DNA from: Bellilinea sp034411135
Lineage (GTDB): Bacteria > Chloroflexota > Anaerolineae > Anaerolineales > Anaerolineaceae
NCBI GenBank assembly: GCA_034411135.1
Contig: DAOUMN010000079.1
Location: forward strand, 1-64,000
Length of the DNA stretch: 64,000 bases
Direction: 5' to 3'
Both the position numbers and the translations under genes were made by a program. Under the pieces are notes generated by a model that worked only from the letters and a program-made list of their open reading frames with translations, was not told the origin of the DNA and did not search any database. Numbering within the stretch: the stretch's first letter is position 1; the number at the start of each line of letters is the position of its first letter. Of this stretch, positions 16,510 to 24,643 are shown piece after piece.

Positions 16510-17931
16510 TCAAGATTGCCGGGCAGGCAAGCCAGCCCGCACCAGCCAGGCTGCTGACAGCACCCAGGCATACACCACGGCGTAGACCAGCCACGGGTTT
16601 ATCAGCCATTGCGGATAGATGTCAGGGATTGCACAATACAGCGCCAGCGGCACGCCGGGCAGCAGCGCAAACAGCGCTGCCAGGCGCGGAGCGGCATCTG
16701 GCTGTGCGGAGAACAAACCATTGCGCTGCCCAGCACGCACCAACAACAGGAATCCCGCCAGGTACAGCCCGCCTGCCAGGACGATGCCTGTCCGCTGGAG
16801 GGTCAGCAACAGCTGCGCCATGCTGCCAACAATCGTCGTAGAGAAGGAAACAAAGGTCAGCAGCACCACCCCCAAGGCAAGCAGCACGCCGCCCAACACC
16901 AGGCGGTACGCCGGATTGTGCCCGCCACCTGTCCTATCAATAGCGCGCAAATGAACAGCCAGTTGTGGACCCAGCCCGACTGCAATCATCCCAGCGGCAA
17001 AGGGCAGGTACTGGCGCATAACTTCAATCAGCGAGGGACCGTCGGCAGAGAAGGGCAATGTTCCGCCCTGGTACACCCCCAACCAGGCAAAAGGAAACCC
17101 GCCCAGCAGAGGGACGGCCAGCACCATTGCCAGTGCGGCAGTAAAGCTGCGCGCGCGCATCATCCCTACCGCCGCGGCGAAGGCGAGCGCACACAGCCAC
17201 AACCACGCCAGTGCAATCGAGCCGGCCGGCACGAACTCAGAGAAAAAAGTCCACGGCACGGTCATCAATGGCAGTGCAACCAGTAAACCGCGCAGCACGT
17301 CGCGGCGGGCAGCTCTGTAAAGCAGGTACGCCAGCACCAGCGGGATCACTATAATCTGCGCAATATTGTACACACCGCTGCTGCCGGCAGGTAAGAGTAC
17401 ATCGAACAACTGAGACGCCAGACCGAACAGAATAATGACCATGTACACCAGCCAGCTGGCTGACCACAGCCGCCAGCCCTTGCGCAGACTGAACAGCAGC
17501 ACCACCAGCGAGGGCAGGAGGATCATGGACAAGGATAGGTACGGGACCAGTGAGGTATCCAGCGTCTCGATCTGGTACATCAGGCTGCTGGTAGTCGTCA
17601 ACACACCCAATATCAGGTGGGGCAGTCCTGCCAGCAGCGATTCGCCCCAACCACGTCTGCCGGGCACGCCAGCGGGAGCAGGCGCGCCGCCCGCGCCGGA
17701 AAACACCAGGCGACCGCCGCCCGAGGTGCTCAATGCCCAGGTGTACACATCTGCCAGGCTGGCGGGCAGACGCAAGGCTTCGGCAAGCACAAAGCGCCAG
17801 GCGCACCCGCGTCGGCGGGCATCTTCCAGCCCGGCGGCAAACACCTCTTCCATTTCACTCGCAAAACAGGCGCGAAAACCGGGCGGGTACAGGCGCAGCG
17901 CCACCCGGTACAGACGGATGAGCAGGTTCAT
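16510..17931 (-). CDS. Multi-pass membrane protein paired with PadR regulator
   Basis: 473 aa with about ten transmembrane helices. The N-terminus (IRLYRVALRLYPPGFRACFASEMEEVF) is the permease/ABC-associated leader domain seen in proteins encoded next to PadR regulators. The rest is hydrophobic with no recognised catalytic motif. The start overlaps the padR stop by 4 bases, so the two genes are co-transcribed and translationally coupled. Probably an envelope or transport-related protein controlled by PadR; its function is unknown. Confidence 0.6.
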   Translation of the reverse strand: MNLLIRLYRVALRLYPPGFRACFASEMEEVFAAGLEDARRRGCAWRFVLAEALRLPASLADVYTWALSTSGGGRLVFSGAGGAPAPAGVPGRRGWGESLLAGLPHLILGVLTTTSSLMYQIETLDTSLVPYLSLSMILLPSLVVLLFSLRKGWRLWSASWLVYMVIILFGLASQLFDVLLPAGSSGVYNIAQIIVIPLVLAYLLYRAARRDVLRGLLVALPLMTVPWTFFSEFVPAGSIALAWLWLCALAFAAAVGMMRARSFTAALAMVLAVPLLGGFPFAWLGVYQGGTLPFSADGPSLIEVMRQYLPFAAGMIAVGLGPQLAVHLRAIDRTGGGHNPAYRLVLGGVLLALGVVLLTFVSFSTTIVGSMAQLLLTLQRTGIVLAGGLYLAGFLLLVRAGQRNGLFSAQPDAAPRLAALFALLPGVPLALYCAIPDIYPQWLINPWLVYAVVYAWVLSAAWLVRAGLPARQS

Positions 17932-18278
17932 ACCGGCAGCCCTCCTTTCCGGGGGATGCGCTGCTGTGCGGCGCGCAGCAGCCGCTGCAAGCGCTCCACT
18001 TCGTCATCGAATACCTCCAGCCCGCTGCGAGTCAGGCGGTAGGCTTTTTTGCCGCGCGCGCCATCGCCTTCCGGTGGATCGATGCGCTCGATCAGCCCCT
18101 GATCGAGCAGCCGGTTGAGCGCACCATACAGCGTGCCGGTCGAAAGCGTCACCGCGCCGCCGCTCAATTCCGCAACCTCTTTTAGAATGGCATAGCCGTG
18201 CTTTTCCCCAGCCAGCAGGCAGAGCATAATATAAAAGGTAGGTTCTTGCAGCGGAGTAGAAGTTGCAGGATCGCTCAT
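17928..18278 (-). CDS. PadR family transcriptional regulator
   Basis: 116 aa, one winged-helix PadR domain: FYIMLCLLAGEKHGYAILKEV, then LSTGTLYGALNRLLDQGLIER and GARGKKAYRLTRSG are diagnostic. A short C-terminal helix (VERLQRLLRAAQQ) probably serves dimerisation. It is first in the operon with the membrane protein at 16510-17931 and likely represses its own promoter. Confidence 0.9.
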   Translation of the reverse strand: MSDPATSTPLQEPTFYIMLCLLAGEKHGYAILKEVAELSGGAVTLSTGTLYGALNRLLDQGLIERIDPPEGDGARGKKAYRLTRSGLEVFDDEVERLQRLLRAAQQRIPRKGGLPV

Positions 18279-18314
18279 ATCTCACCGCATGACATGTCGT
18301 TAACCGATATACAT

Positions 18315-18343
18315 ACTGTACCACGCCGTACGGCGGATTTCAA
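18315..18343 (-). promoter_or_regulatory. padR promoter with palindromic operator in the spacer
   Basis: On the minus strand, TTGAAA (18338-18343) and TACAGT (18315-18320) are separated by 17 bases. The spacer contains a perfect 12-base palindrome CGCCGTACGGCG (18324-18335), a good candidate operator for autorepression. The padR ATG lies 37 bases downstream of the -10 box. Confidence 0.65.
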
Positions 18344-18489
18344 GCCCCGATTACATAAGACCTGCCGCACGCCACCACCCCGCCCGGTGTTGGCGGAGCA
18401 ATACTTGCACCGCACCCCTACTACGCTGGATGCACACTTATACCGCACTGCGTTTGGTGTAGCATAGTCAGTGAACGACCTGACCAGCG

Positions 18490-18696
18490 TCACTCCTTGT
18501 CTGCGCCATATTTCTGCAGATCATCGATCACCGCGCCAAGCATCAAGCCAATCAGCGCGCCAGTTCCAGCAGTCAACAGAAGCAGCGTTTCCACCACCGC
18601 GCCCAACATCGATCCAAAAAGGATGCCCAGCCCTCCGCCGGTGGCGGCGCCGAAGACCAGGCAAATGACAGTATAAGGTACTTTCTTTGGGTTCAT
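18490..18696 (-). CDS. Small Gly-rich membrane protein
   Basis: 68 aa, two hydrophobic segments with Gly-zipper spacing (GAATGGGLGILFGSMLGAV, and GTGALIGLMLGAVIDDL). The ATG at 18696 has GGAG 8 bases upstream; a longer frame to 18759 lacks one. No family is recognised. Such proteins are common, poorly characterised membrane or stress-related peptides. Confidence 0.55.
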   Translation of the reverse strand: MNPKKVPYTVICLVFGAATGGGLGILFGSMLGAVVETLLLLTAGTGALIGLMLGAVIDDLQKYGADKE

Positions 18697-18887
18697 CCTA
18701 CTTGCTCCGGCAGGATCGTAATCGAGCCACTGTCGGCGCGCCAGCCCGCTTCGACCCATTCCGGGCTGGTCTTAAGGGCGAATTCGGTGCTGGCAGTTCG
18801 GGCAGTCAGCCACGCCCGATGCGCCGCCGAAACCCTTGCGCGGTCTGTTACAATTAAGCCCAAGTTTTTCGATTGCGAGGTTCTTTC

Positions 18888-19514
18888 ATGAGCGATCCCA
18901 AATGGCTGGGCTGGGTGCAGCAGATTCAAGCGCTGGCACAGGATGGTCTGGCGTACACGCAAAATTCGTTCGACATCGAGCGTTACCAGGCGCTGCGCCG
19001 CCTGTCTGCGCAGATCATGGCAGAGTATGGGCAGAGCGATTTCGAGCTGCTTGACCGCGTCTTTGCCGCCGAAGCCGGTTACGCCACCCCCAAACTGGAT
19101 GCGCGCGGAGCAGTTTTCCAGGACGGTAAACTATTGATGGTGCTGGAAAAAGCCGACGGCGGCTGGACTTTGCCGGGCGGCTGGGTGGACGTGGGCGAAT
19201 CGCCGCGCAGCGCGGTCGAGCGCGAAGTGCGCGAGGAATCGGGCTACGAAGCCCGGGCGGTCAAACTGGCTATGTTGATCGACCGCAACGCACCCAAGAA
19301 CGGTCACCCGCCTTACATTTTCCACCTTTACAAGTTGTTCTTCGTGTGTGAATTGACCGGCGGCAGCCCGCTGGAAAGCATCGAGACTGGCGGCGCGGCG
19401 TTCTTTGCCGAGGACGAAATCCCGCACTTGTCTACCGCGCGCACCACGCGCAGCGAAATACGCCGCCTGTTCGAACATTACCGCTACCCACATCTGCCTA
19501 CTGATTTCGACTGA
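18888..19514 (+). CDS. NUDIX hydrolase with N-terminal NUDIX-associated domain
   Basis: 208 aa. The N-terminal 60 residues (WVQQIQALAQDGLAYTQNSFDIERY) match the helical domain found before some ADP-ribose/NDP-sugar NUDIX enzymes. The NUDIX box follows as GGWVDVGESPRSAVEREVREESGY. It should hydrolyse a nucleoside diphosphate linked to another group; the substrate is unknown. The ATG at 18888 has GAGG 7 bases upstream. Its stop overlaps the next start (TGATG). Confidence 0.9.
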   Translation: MSDPKWLGWVQQIQALAQDGLAYTQNSFDIERYQALRRLSAQIMAEYGQSDFELLDRVFAAEAGYATPKLDARGAVFQDGKLLMVLEKADGGWTLPGGWVDVGESPRSAVEREVREESGYEARAVKLAMLIDRNAPKNGHPPYIFHLYKLFFVCELTGGSPLESIETGGAAFFAEDEIPHLSTARTTRSEIRRLFEHYRYPHLPTDFD

Positions 19515-20995
19515 TGCCCCCCTTGCGTCCTGATTCCTCTCGACATGCTTCATTGCGCGCCGCCGGACGCAGGCTGGCGCTGATCCTCGCCTTCAGCCTG
19601 CTGTTGAGTGCGTGCCTACCCACCATCCCCACTGCTGCCCCGCCCGACGACCCTGCGCCGCAGTCCACTGCCACCCGCCCGGTGCTACCGACTCTGTTGC
19701 CAACCATCACACCGACCCCCAACCTGACCCCCACCCCCGACCCACTGGCAGGCTTGCGCGGGCTGCAGATCACCTTCGCCCACCCATGGGTGGGAGGGCT
19801 CTCGCGGCTGGTCGATCAGGAGGTTGACCGCTTCAACCAGACCAACGAATGGGGGCTGCATGTAATCGTCGAACGCGGCGGTTCCAGCATGGCGCTGGCG
19901 CAGCGCATCGAATCCGCTGCCGCCGACGATCGGCTGCCCGACCTGCTCATCGCGCCATCCGACAACCTGCTCTACTGGTACCTGTACACCAGCAGGCTGC
20001 GTCCACTCAACGATCTGCTGCTGGATGAGCGTTGGGGGTTGAGTGAAGGTCAGCGGGCTGATTTTGCGCTGGTATTCTGGCAACAAGATCAGCAGGACGG
20101 CAACCAGCTAGGCATTCCGGTTCAGCGCGCCCCAAGGGTATTCTTCTATAACCTGTCGTGGGCATCCGATTTGGGCTTCTCGCGCCCGCCGGACAGTCTG
20201 GACGCCTTTCGCGAGCATGCCTGCGCCGCTGCGCAGGCGAATAATAACGATCTGAGCGGCAGTAACGACGGCACCGGCGGCTGGATGATCGACACCGATG
20301 GCTGGACGATCTACGCCTGGCTCAAATCGTTCGGACTGGCAAACCCGTTGCAAGGTGACCCGGCGCAGTTGACTTTTTCGCAGCCCGCTACGCTCAAGGC
20401 GGCGGAATTTTTGCGCGGCATGGTGGATGAGCGCTGCGCCTTCTTCGGGCGGCAGCCACCCGAAGAAGCCTTCGCCACCCGCCGAACGCTGTATTTTTCT
20501 GCCTCGCTGCTCGACCTGCCCATCCTCAGCGCAACAATGTCCCGCCTGGAAAGCGAGGACGTATGGATGGCGCTACCATTCCCTGGCAGCGACCGTCCGG
20601 TGGCGGTGGTCGGCGGGTTGTCCTACGGCATTTTGCGCGGCAATGCGCAGCGCGAACTGGCAGCCTGGTTGTTCCTGCGCTGGATGTTACAGCCGGAGAT
20701 CCAGGCGCGCATTCTGCAAACCGGCGGCGGCTTTCCGGTTGGTGCGGCATCCGCCAACCTGGCGCAGGAGGAGATGCGCCGCCTTTACCCCGCCTGGGGA
20801 CCGACATTGCAGTGGATACCGATTGCCCAGCCTGTCCCTCCCAGCGGCGAGTGGCGCATTGCCCGCTTCGTGCTGGAGGACGCCTTCTGGCAGGCATTGC
20901 AATCCTACCTGCCTGCCGACCAGATCCCGCGCATTGTCAACCAGATTGACCCGACCGTACGCGAGGTACTGGAAGTACGCGCGCGCACACGTTGA
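19514..20995 (+). CDS. Extracellular solute-binding lipoprotein (ABC-type, sugar-binding-like)
   Basis: 493 aa. An N-terminal lipoprotein signal with Cys34 in LLLSAC is followed by a Pro/Thr linker and a periplasmic-binding fold: LRGLQITFAHPWVGG, QRIESAAADDRLPDLLIAP, GIPVQRAPRVFFYN, and a C-terminal LAAWLFLRWMLQPEIQARILQTGGGFPV. It resembles family 1 sugar-binding proteins. No permease or ATPase genes adjoin it, so it is an orphan receptor or works with a transporter elsewhere. Translationally coupled to the NUDIX gene. Confidence 0.85.
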   Translation: MPPLRPDSSRHASLRAAGRRLALILAFSLLLSACLPTIPTAAPPDDPAPQSTATRPVLPTLLPTITPTPNLTPTPDPLAGLRGLQITFAHPWVGGLSRLVDQEVDRFNQTNEWGLHVIVERGGSSMALAQRIESAAADDRLPDLLIAPSDNLLYWYLYTSRLRPLNDLLLDERWGLSEGQRADFALVFWQQDQQDGNQLGIPVQRAPRVFFYNLSWASDLGFSRPPDSLDAFREHACAAAQANNNDLSGSNDGTGGWMIDTDGWTIYAWLKSFGLANPLQGDPAQLTFSQPATLKAAEFLRGMVDERCAFFGRQPPEEAFATRRTLYFSASLLDLPILSATMSRLESEDVWMALPFPGSDRPVAVVGGLSYGILRGNAQRELAAWLFLRWMLQPEIQARILQTGGGFPVGAASANLAQEEMRRLYPAWGPTLQWIPIAQPVPPSGEWRIARFVLEDAFWQALQSYLPADQIPRIVNQIDPTVREVLEVRARTR

Positions 20996-21010
20996 ACCGG
21001 TCCGTACACC

Positions 21011-21037
21011 GAGCCTGCCGAGCGAGCATGCAGGCTC
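21011..21037. repeat. GC-rich hairpin between convergent genes
   Basis: A perfect 8-bp inverted repeat (GAGCCTGC / GCAGGCTC) with an 11-base loop lies in the 92-base gap between the convergent solute-binding protein and tyrS genes. No U-run follows on either strand. It may act as a bidirectional transcript 3' end or be a remnant of a short interspersed repeat. Confidence 0.45.
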
Positions 21038-21087
21038 AGCCAAGAGACGGACGGATCGTCAGGCGCGGGCGCGGTAGGCGTACGGAA

Positions 21088-22371
21088 TTACCCGTTCACC
21101 ACCTTGACCAGGAAGTAATTCTTCTTGCCTCGCCGCAGGATGAGGAACGCCCCCTCCAGCAGGTGCGCCAGGGTGACCGCCTGCTCGCTGTCTGCTACGC
21201 GGTGATTGTTGAGGTACACGCCGCCCTCGCTGATCGCGCGGCGCACCTCGCCTTTGGACTTCATCATCCCACAGGTCACCAACAGGTCCACAATGTTCAT
21301 CCCGCTGCCGCTCAGCGCGTCGCTGCCCAGCAGCGCCGAGGGCACGTCAGCAAAAATATCCTCGATCTCCGCTGCCGAAAGCCCTTCCACCTCACCACCG
21401 AACAGCGCCTGGGCTGCCTGTTCGGCGCGCGCCAGCGCCGATTCGCCATGCAGCATAGCGGTCATCGTGCGCGCCAGGGTGCGCTGCGCCTCGCGCTGCT
21501 CTGGGTGGCTGCGCAGCGCATCCTCCAGCCCTGCTATCTCGTCCTGGCTGAGGAAGGTGAACACCTTGAGATAATGGATCACATCGCGGTCGTCGGTGTT
21601 GAGCCAGAACTGGTAGAAGCGGTACGGCGAAGTGCGTTTAGCATCCAGCCAGACCGCGCCGGACTCCGTCTTGCCGAACTTGGTGCCGTCAGCTTTGGTG
21701 ATTAGCGGGTAGACCATGCCGTACACGGCGTTGCCGGTCACGCGGCGCACCAGTTCCACCCCAGCGGTGATGTTGCCCCACTGGTCGGAGCCGCCGGTTT
21801 GCAGCCGGCAGTCGTAGGTGCGGTGCAGGTGTAAAAAGTCGTAGGATTGCAGCAGCATGTAGCTGAACTCGGTGAAGGAAATACCCTCCTCGCGGTCAAT
21901 GCGGCTGCGCACCGAGTCCTTGGCGATCATGTAGTTGACGGTAAAGTACTTGCCGATGTCGCGCAGAAAGTCGATCAGGTTGAGCGGCATCAGCCAGTCG
22001 GCATTGTTGACCAGCCGGGCTGGGTTGCTTTTGGATTCGAAATCCAGAAAGCGCGCCAACTGGGCTTTGATCGCCTGGGTGTTGTATTCCACCTGGTCGC
22101 GGGTGAGCAGCTGGCGCTCGGCGCTCTTGCCGCTTGGGTCACCGATCATGCTCGTTCCGCCACCTGCCACCGCAATGGGGTGGTGACCGTAGCGCTGCAG
22201 CCGCGCCAGCGCCAGCAGCGGCACCATGTGCCCAATGTGCAGGCTGTCGGCGGTGACATCGAAGCCGTTATAGACAGTCACAGGTTGGGTGGCAAGCAGG
22301 CTCTGGACGCCTTCGACATAGTCGAAGACCATTCCGCGCCATTGAAGTTCTTCGAAAGCGTTGGCAGGCAT
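21088..22371 (-). CDS. tyrS: Tyrosine--tRNA ligase
   Basis: Class I aminoacyl-tRNA synthetase, 427 aa. HIGH at residues 45-48 and KFGKT at 231-235 are the ATP-binding signatures; GGSDQWGN and the C-terminal S4-like RNA-binding region (VDLLVTCGMMKSKGEVRRAISEGGVYLNNHRV) are bacterial TyrRS features. It charges tRNA-Tyr in the cytoplasm. Last gene of the miaB-M23-SDR-AAC(3)-tyrS string. The 71-base gap before it is too short for a T-box leader. Confidence 0.97.
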   Translation of the reverse strand: MPANAFEELQWRGMVFDYVEGVQSLLATQPVTVYNGFDVTADSLHIGHMVPLLALARLQRYGHHPIAVAGGGTSMIGDPSGKSAERQLLTRDQVEYNTQAIKAQLARFLDFESKSNPARLVNNADWLMPLNLIDFLRDIGKYFTVNYMIAKDSVRSRIDREEGISFTEFSYMLLQSYDFLHLHRTYDCRLQTGGSDQWGNITAGVELVRRVTGNAVYGMVYPLITKADGTKFGKTESGAVWLDAKRTSPYRFYQFWLNTDDRDVIHYLKVFTFLSQDEIAGLEDALRSHPEQREAQRTLARTMTAMLHGESALARAEQAAQALFGGEVEGLSAAEIEDIFADVPSALLGSDALSGSGMNIVDLLVTCGMMKSKGEVRRAISEGGVYLNNHRVADSEQAVTLAHLLEGAFLILRRGKKNYFLVKVVNG

Positions 22372-22442
22372 GGTTCACTCGGATGGCTGTAAGATGAGGG
22401 TATTCTAACACAGGTCGTGCCGGACGGCGGGGATGGATGAGG

Positions 22443-23240
22443 CTATCCCGGAACCGCCGCGCGCACAGCGTTGCAGCGTTCGCAGTCCGCATTGCTGCAC
22501 AGCAGCGCCAGCGGATCGTGTTCAATCAGCCTAGTCAGGGCAGGGATCATCTCCGCCAGCGGCACGGCGCGCACCCGCGCATTGCCGACGGTTGTCTCGC
22601 GGGTGAAGGGGGCAAGCAGCGGGGCAGCTTGCTCGAAGCCCAGCGAGCAGCCAGGGAAACCAGGGCATTCGGCAACCCCGCCGGGGGTCAGCGCCCAGCG
22701 AACGAACTGCCGCCGCCCGGCGAGTTTTTCGGCGTAATGGATGCTGGTGTTGACACTATGATCGACGCCCAGCAGCAGCACCCAGCCGTCCTGCTCCAAC
22801 AAGACGCCCAGCGGTGCTAGCGGATCTGCCAGGCTTTGGGCGTTCAGTGCGGCATCGACTCCCACACCGGCAAACGAAAGGATTGGGTGGCTGGAGCGGC
22901 GCGCCTGCGAGTGCTGGCGCAGCCGTTCGGGCAGCACACCCATCAGCGGGTCGGCGGGCAGGTCGGGGGTGAAGAAGACCGCCATAGCGTTCAGGTCCTT
23001 GCCGTTGCCGTAGGTTATCCCGTTGTCTGCCGGTCCTTCTTCAGGGATCAGCATGGTTTGGTAGGTGTGGGTGGGCGCCATTAAGCGCGGAAAGATTGCC
23101 AGCAACGCACCGAGCAGCGCATCCGCGCCGCCGCGCACCTCGCCAAACGCCTTGAGCGAAGCGTGGCAAATGACCGGTTTGCCGGGCTCGATGCCCAGCC
23201 GCTGCAATCCCTGGAGCAGTTCACGAAAGGTTACCAGCAT
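22443..23240 (-). CDS. AAC(3)-family N-acetyltransferase
   Basis: 265 aa. The family pattern is visible: VICHASLKAFGEVRGGADALLGAL, MAPTHTYQ, NGKDLNAMAVFFTPDLPADPLMGVLPERLR, and RRSSHPILSFAGVG. Members acetylate aminoglycosides or other amino groups using acetyl-CoA. In environmental bacteria they are often housekeeping genes, so resistance should not be assumed. A Cys-rich C-terminus (LLCSNADCERCNAV) is present. The start at 23240 has GGGAGG 5 bases upstream. Confidence 0.85.
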   Translation of the reverse strand: MLVTFRELLQGLQRLGIEPGKPVICHASLKAFGEVRGGADALLGALLAIFPRLMAPTHTYQTMLIPEEGPADNGITYGNGKDLNAMAVFFTPDLPADPLMGVLPERLRQHSQARRSSHPILSFAGVGVDAALNAQSLADPLAPLGVLLEQDGWVLLLGVDHSVNTSIHYAEKLAGRRQFVRWALTPGGVAECPGFPGCSLGFEQAAPLLAPFTRETTVGNARVRAVPLAEMIPALTRLIEHDPLALLCSNADCERCNAVRAAVPG

Positions 23241-23282
23241 GGCTGCCTCCCCCGCACAAAAAGGATGGGCGGCGCGCGGCGG

Positions 23283-23915
23283 TCAGCGCCGGGGAAGATG
23301 GGCGAGAATTTGCTCCACCACCGCCGGACTGCCGCCTGGCGCGCTGGTACGCAACAGCGCACAATGAATATTATACGTCAAGAGTTCTTCCGCCATGCCG
23401 TCCACCAGCCCGGCGATTCCTGCCTGGGCAACCGCCAGCGGCAGCGAAGCGGTGGGGGATTCCGGCGGGAAGGCAAAGAAGAGCGAACCGCCGCCGCTGG
23501 CACGCATCACCGCCGCGGCTGCCTGGCTGAGCAGGAAGGGCGCGCTCAGGTTGAGTTCCAGCGCGCGCTGCCAGTCCCATTCGTCCAGCATCAACAGGGT
23601 TTGCGGCGGGGCAGCATGCAGGCAGTACACCAGCCCATCCAGGCGCTCGAAATCCGCCAGCACATCGTCCAGCAGCGCCCGCGCTGCCAGTCCTTTACCG
23701 GGGTCACCGACATAAGTACGGCAGACGCCGCCAGCAGCTTGCACCTCGCTGCGCAGCGAGTCGAGGTGTAGCGGGTGCAAGTCGTGCGCCGCAATTGCCC
23801 AGCCCGCCCGCGCCAGCCCAAGCGCCAGGTCGCGCGCGGGCGCCCGCCCGGCACCGCACACCAATACAACCCCGCCATGTGGCGGGGGGTTCGGCGCAAC
23901 ATCCGCCCGGCTCAC
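23283..23915 (-). CDS. Short-chain dehydrogenase-like protein lacking the catalytic Tyr/Lys
   Basis: 210 aa SDR fold: VVLVCGAGRAPARDLALGLARAGW (degenerate nucleotide loop), LDGLVYCLHAA, and ELNLSAPFLLSQAAAAVM. Where active SDRs have S...YxxxK, this protein reads ESPTASLPLAVAQAGIAGL: neither Tyr nor Lys is present, so it is probably not a standard oxidoreductase. I start it at GTG 23915, which overlaps the M23 peptidase stop as GTGA; an ATG at 23951 would overlap by 40 bases. Confidence 0.75.
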   Translation of the reverse strand: MSRADVAPNPPPHGGVVLVCGAGRAPARDLALGLARAGWAIAAHDLHPLHLDSLRSEVQAAGGVCRTYVGDPGKGLAARALLDDVLADFERLDGLVYCLHAAPPQTLLMLDEWDWQRALELNLSAPFLLSQAAAAVMRASGGGSLFFAFPPESPTASLPLAVAQAGIAGLVDGMAEELLTYNIHCALLRTSAPGGSPAVVEQILAHLPRR

Positions 23916-24643
23916 GGTGCGCCTCCGCCCGCCCCGGCAGTTGGCGGACACAGCAGCGGCATGGGTGGATTATCGTTGGCATTCAGGCGGAGATTAAAGT
24001 AAGGCGAAGGGTCGAGCGTGTTGGCAATCTCCAGTTCGTTCAAAAAGTGTCCCTGCCCATCGTCTTTGACGATGGAAAAGTGCAGATGCACGCCCACCGG
24101 CGCGCCAGGCGTGCCGGAATAATTGCCCTGGTAGCCGAGCAGTGTGCCGGCGGGGATGAACATCTCACTCGTGCCGGGTGGAAAAGCAGGGTCGATCAGC
24201 GAATTGCCCTGCTCATCCGCCAGGTGGGTATAATACGTCCAGATCTGTCGCCCGGGCTGCAGCGGATCCTGCGGAATGCGCACGATCAGCGAGGATTTCC
24301 AATCCGCCAGGCGGGTCAGGTAGCCGTCGTGGGCAGCAAAGACCGGCGTCTGCCCGCTGGTCGTCCCGCCAAAGATATCCAGCCCGGTGTGGCGGTGACC
24401 CGGGCGGAAGGAATCATCCCACAGGAATCCAATGTAGCCGCTGGTGGGGAAGGCAAATACCGCCCCCGGACAGCGTGCCCTGGCGCTGACCGTCCAATCG
24501 GCGTAGGTTTGCGGGCTGCGCAGAAACTGCACCACGCGGGTGGTGCGGCTGGTGGTACGGCGCGGGTGAATGAACCAGAAATAGCCGCCCACCAGCCCGG
24601 CGACAATCATCCCACCCACAACAATAGCAAGGAATTTTTTCAC
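23912..24643 (-). CDS. M23 family metallopeptidase (LytM-like), membrane-anchored
   Basis: 243 aa. An N-terminal transmembrane anchor (VKKFLAIVVGGMIVAGLVGGYFWFI) is followed by a LytM domain: zinc ligands His and Asp in RHTGLDIFGG, TYYTHLA, and the HxH motif in VGVHLHFSIV. It likely cuts peptidoglycan cross-links outside the membrane. The start is GTG 24643, overlapping the miaB stop as GTGA; an ATG 57 bases further up would lie inside miaB. Confidence 0.88.
   Translation of the reverse strand: MKKFLAIVVGGMIVAGLVGGYFWFIHPRRTTSRTTRVVQFLRSPQTYADWTVSARARCPGAVFAFPTSGYIGFLWDDSFRPGHRHTGLDIFGGTTSGQTPVFAAHDGYLTRLADWKSSLIVRIPQDPLQPGRQIWTYYTHLADEQGNSLIDPAFPPGTSEMFIPAGTLLGYQGNYSGTPGAPVGVHLHFSIVKDDGQGHFLNELEIANTLDPSPYFNLRLNANDNPPMPLLCPPTAGAGGGAP

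Noticed and set aside
18291..18314. Classical PadR ATGT-N8-ACAT operator
   Set aside because: ATGT and ACAT occur but 13 bases apart; the palindrome in the promoter spacer is a better candidate.
22372..22442. T-box leader before tyrS
   Set aside because: Gap is only 71 bases and lacks a terminator/antiterminator pair.
22443..23240. Aminoglycoside resistance gene
   Set aside because: It belongs to the AAC(3) family, but resistance cannot be inferred from sequence and it sits in a housekeeping gene row.
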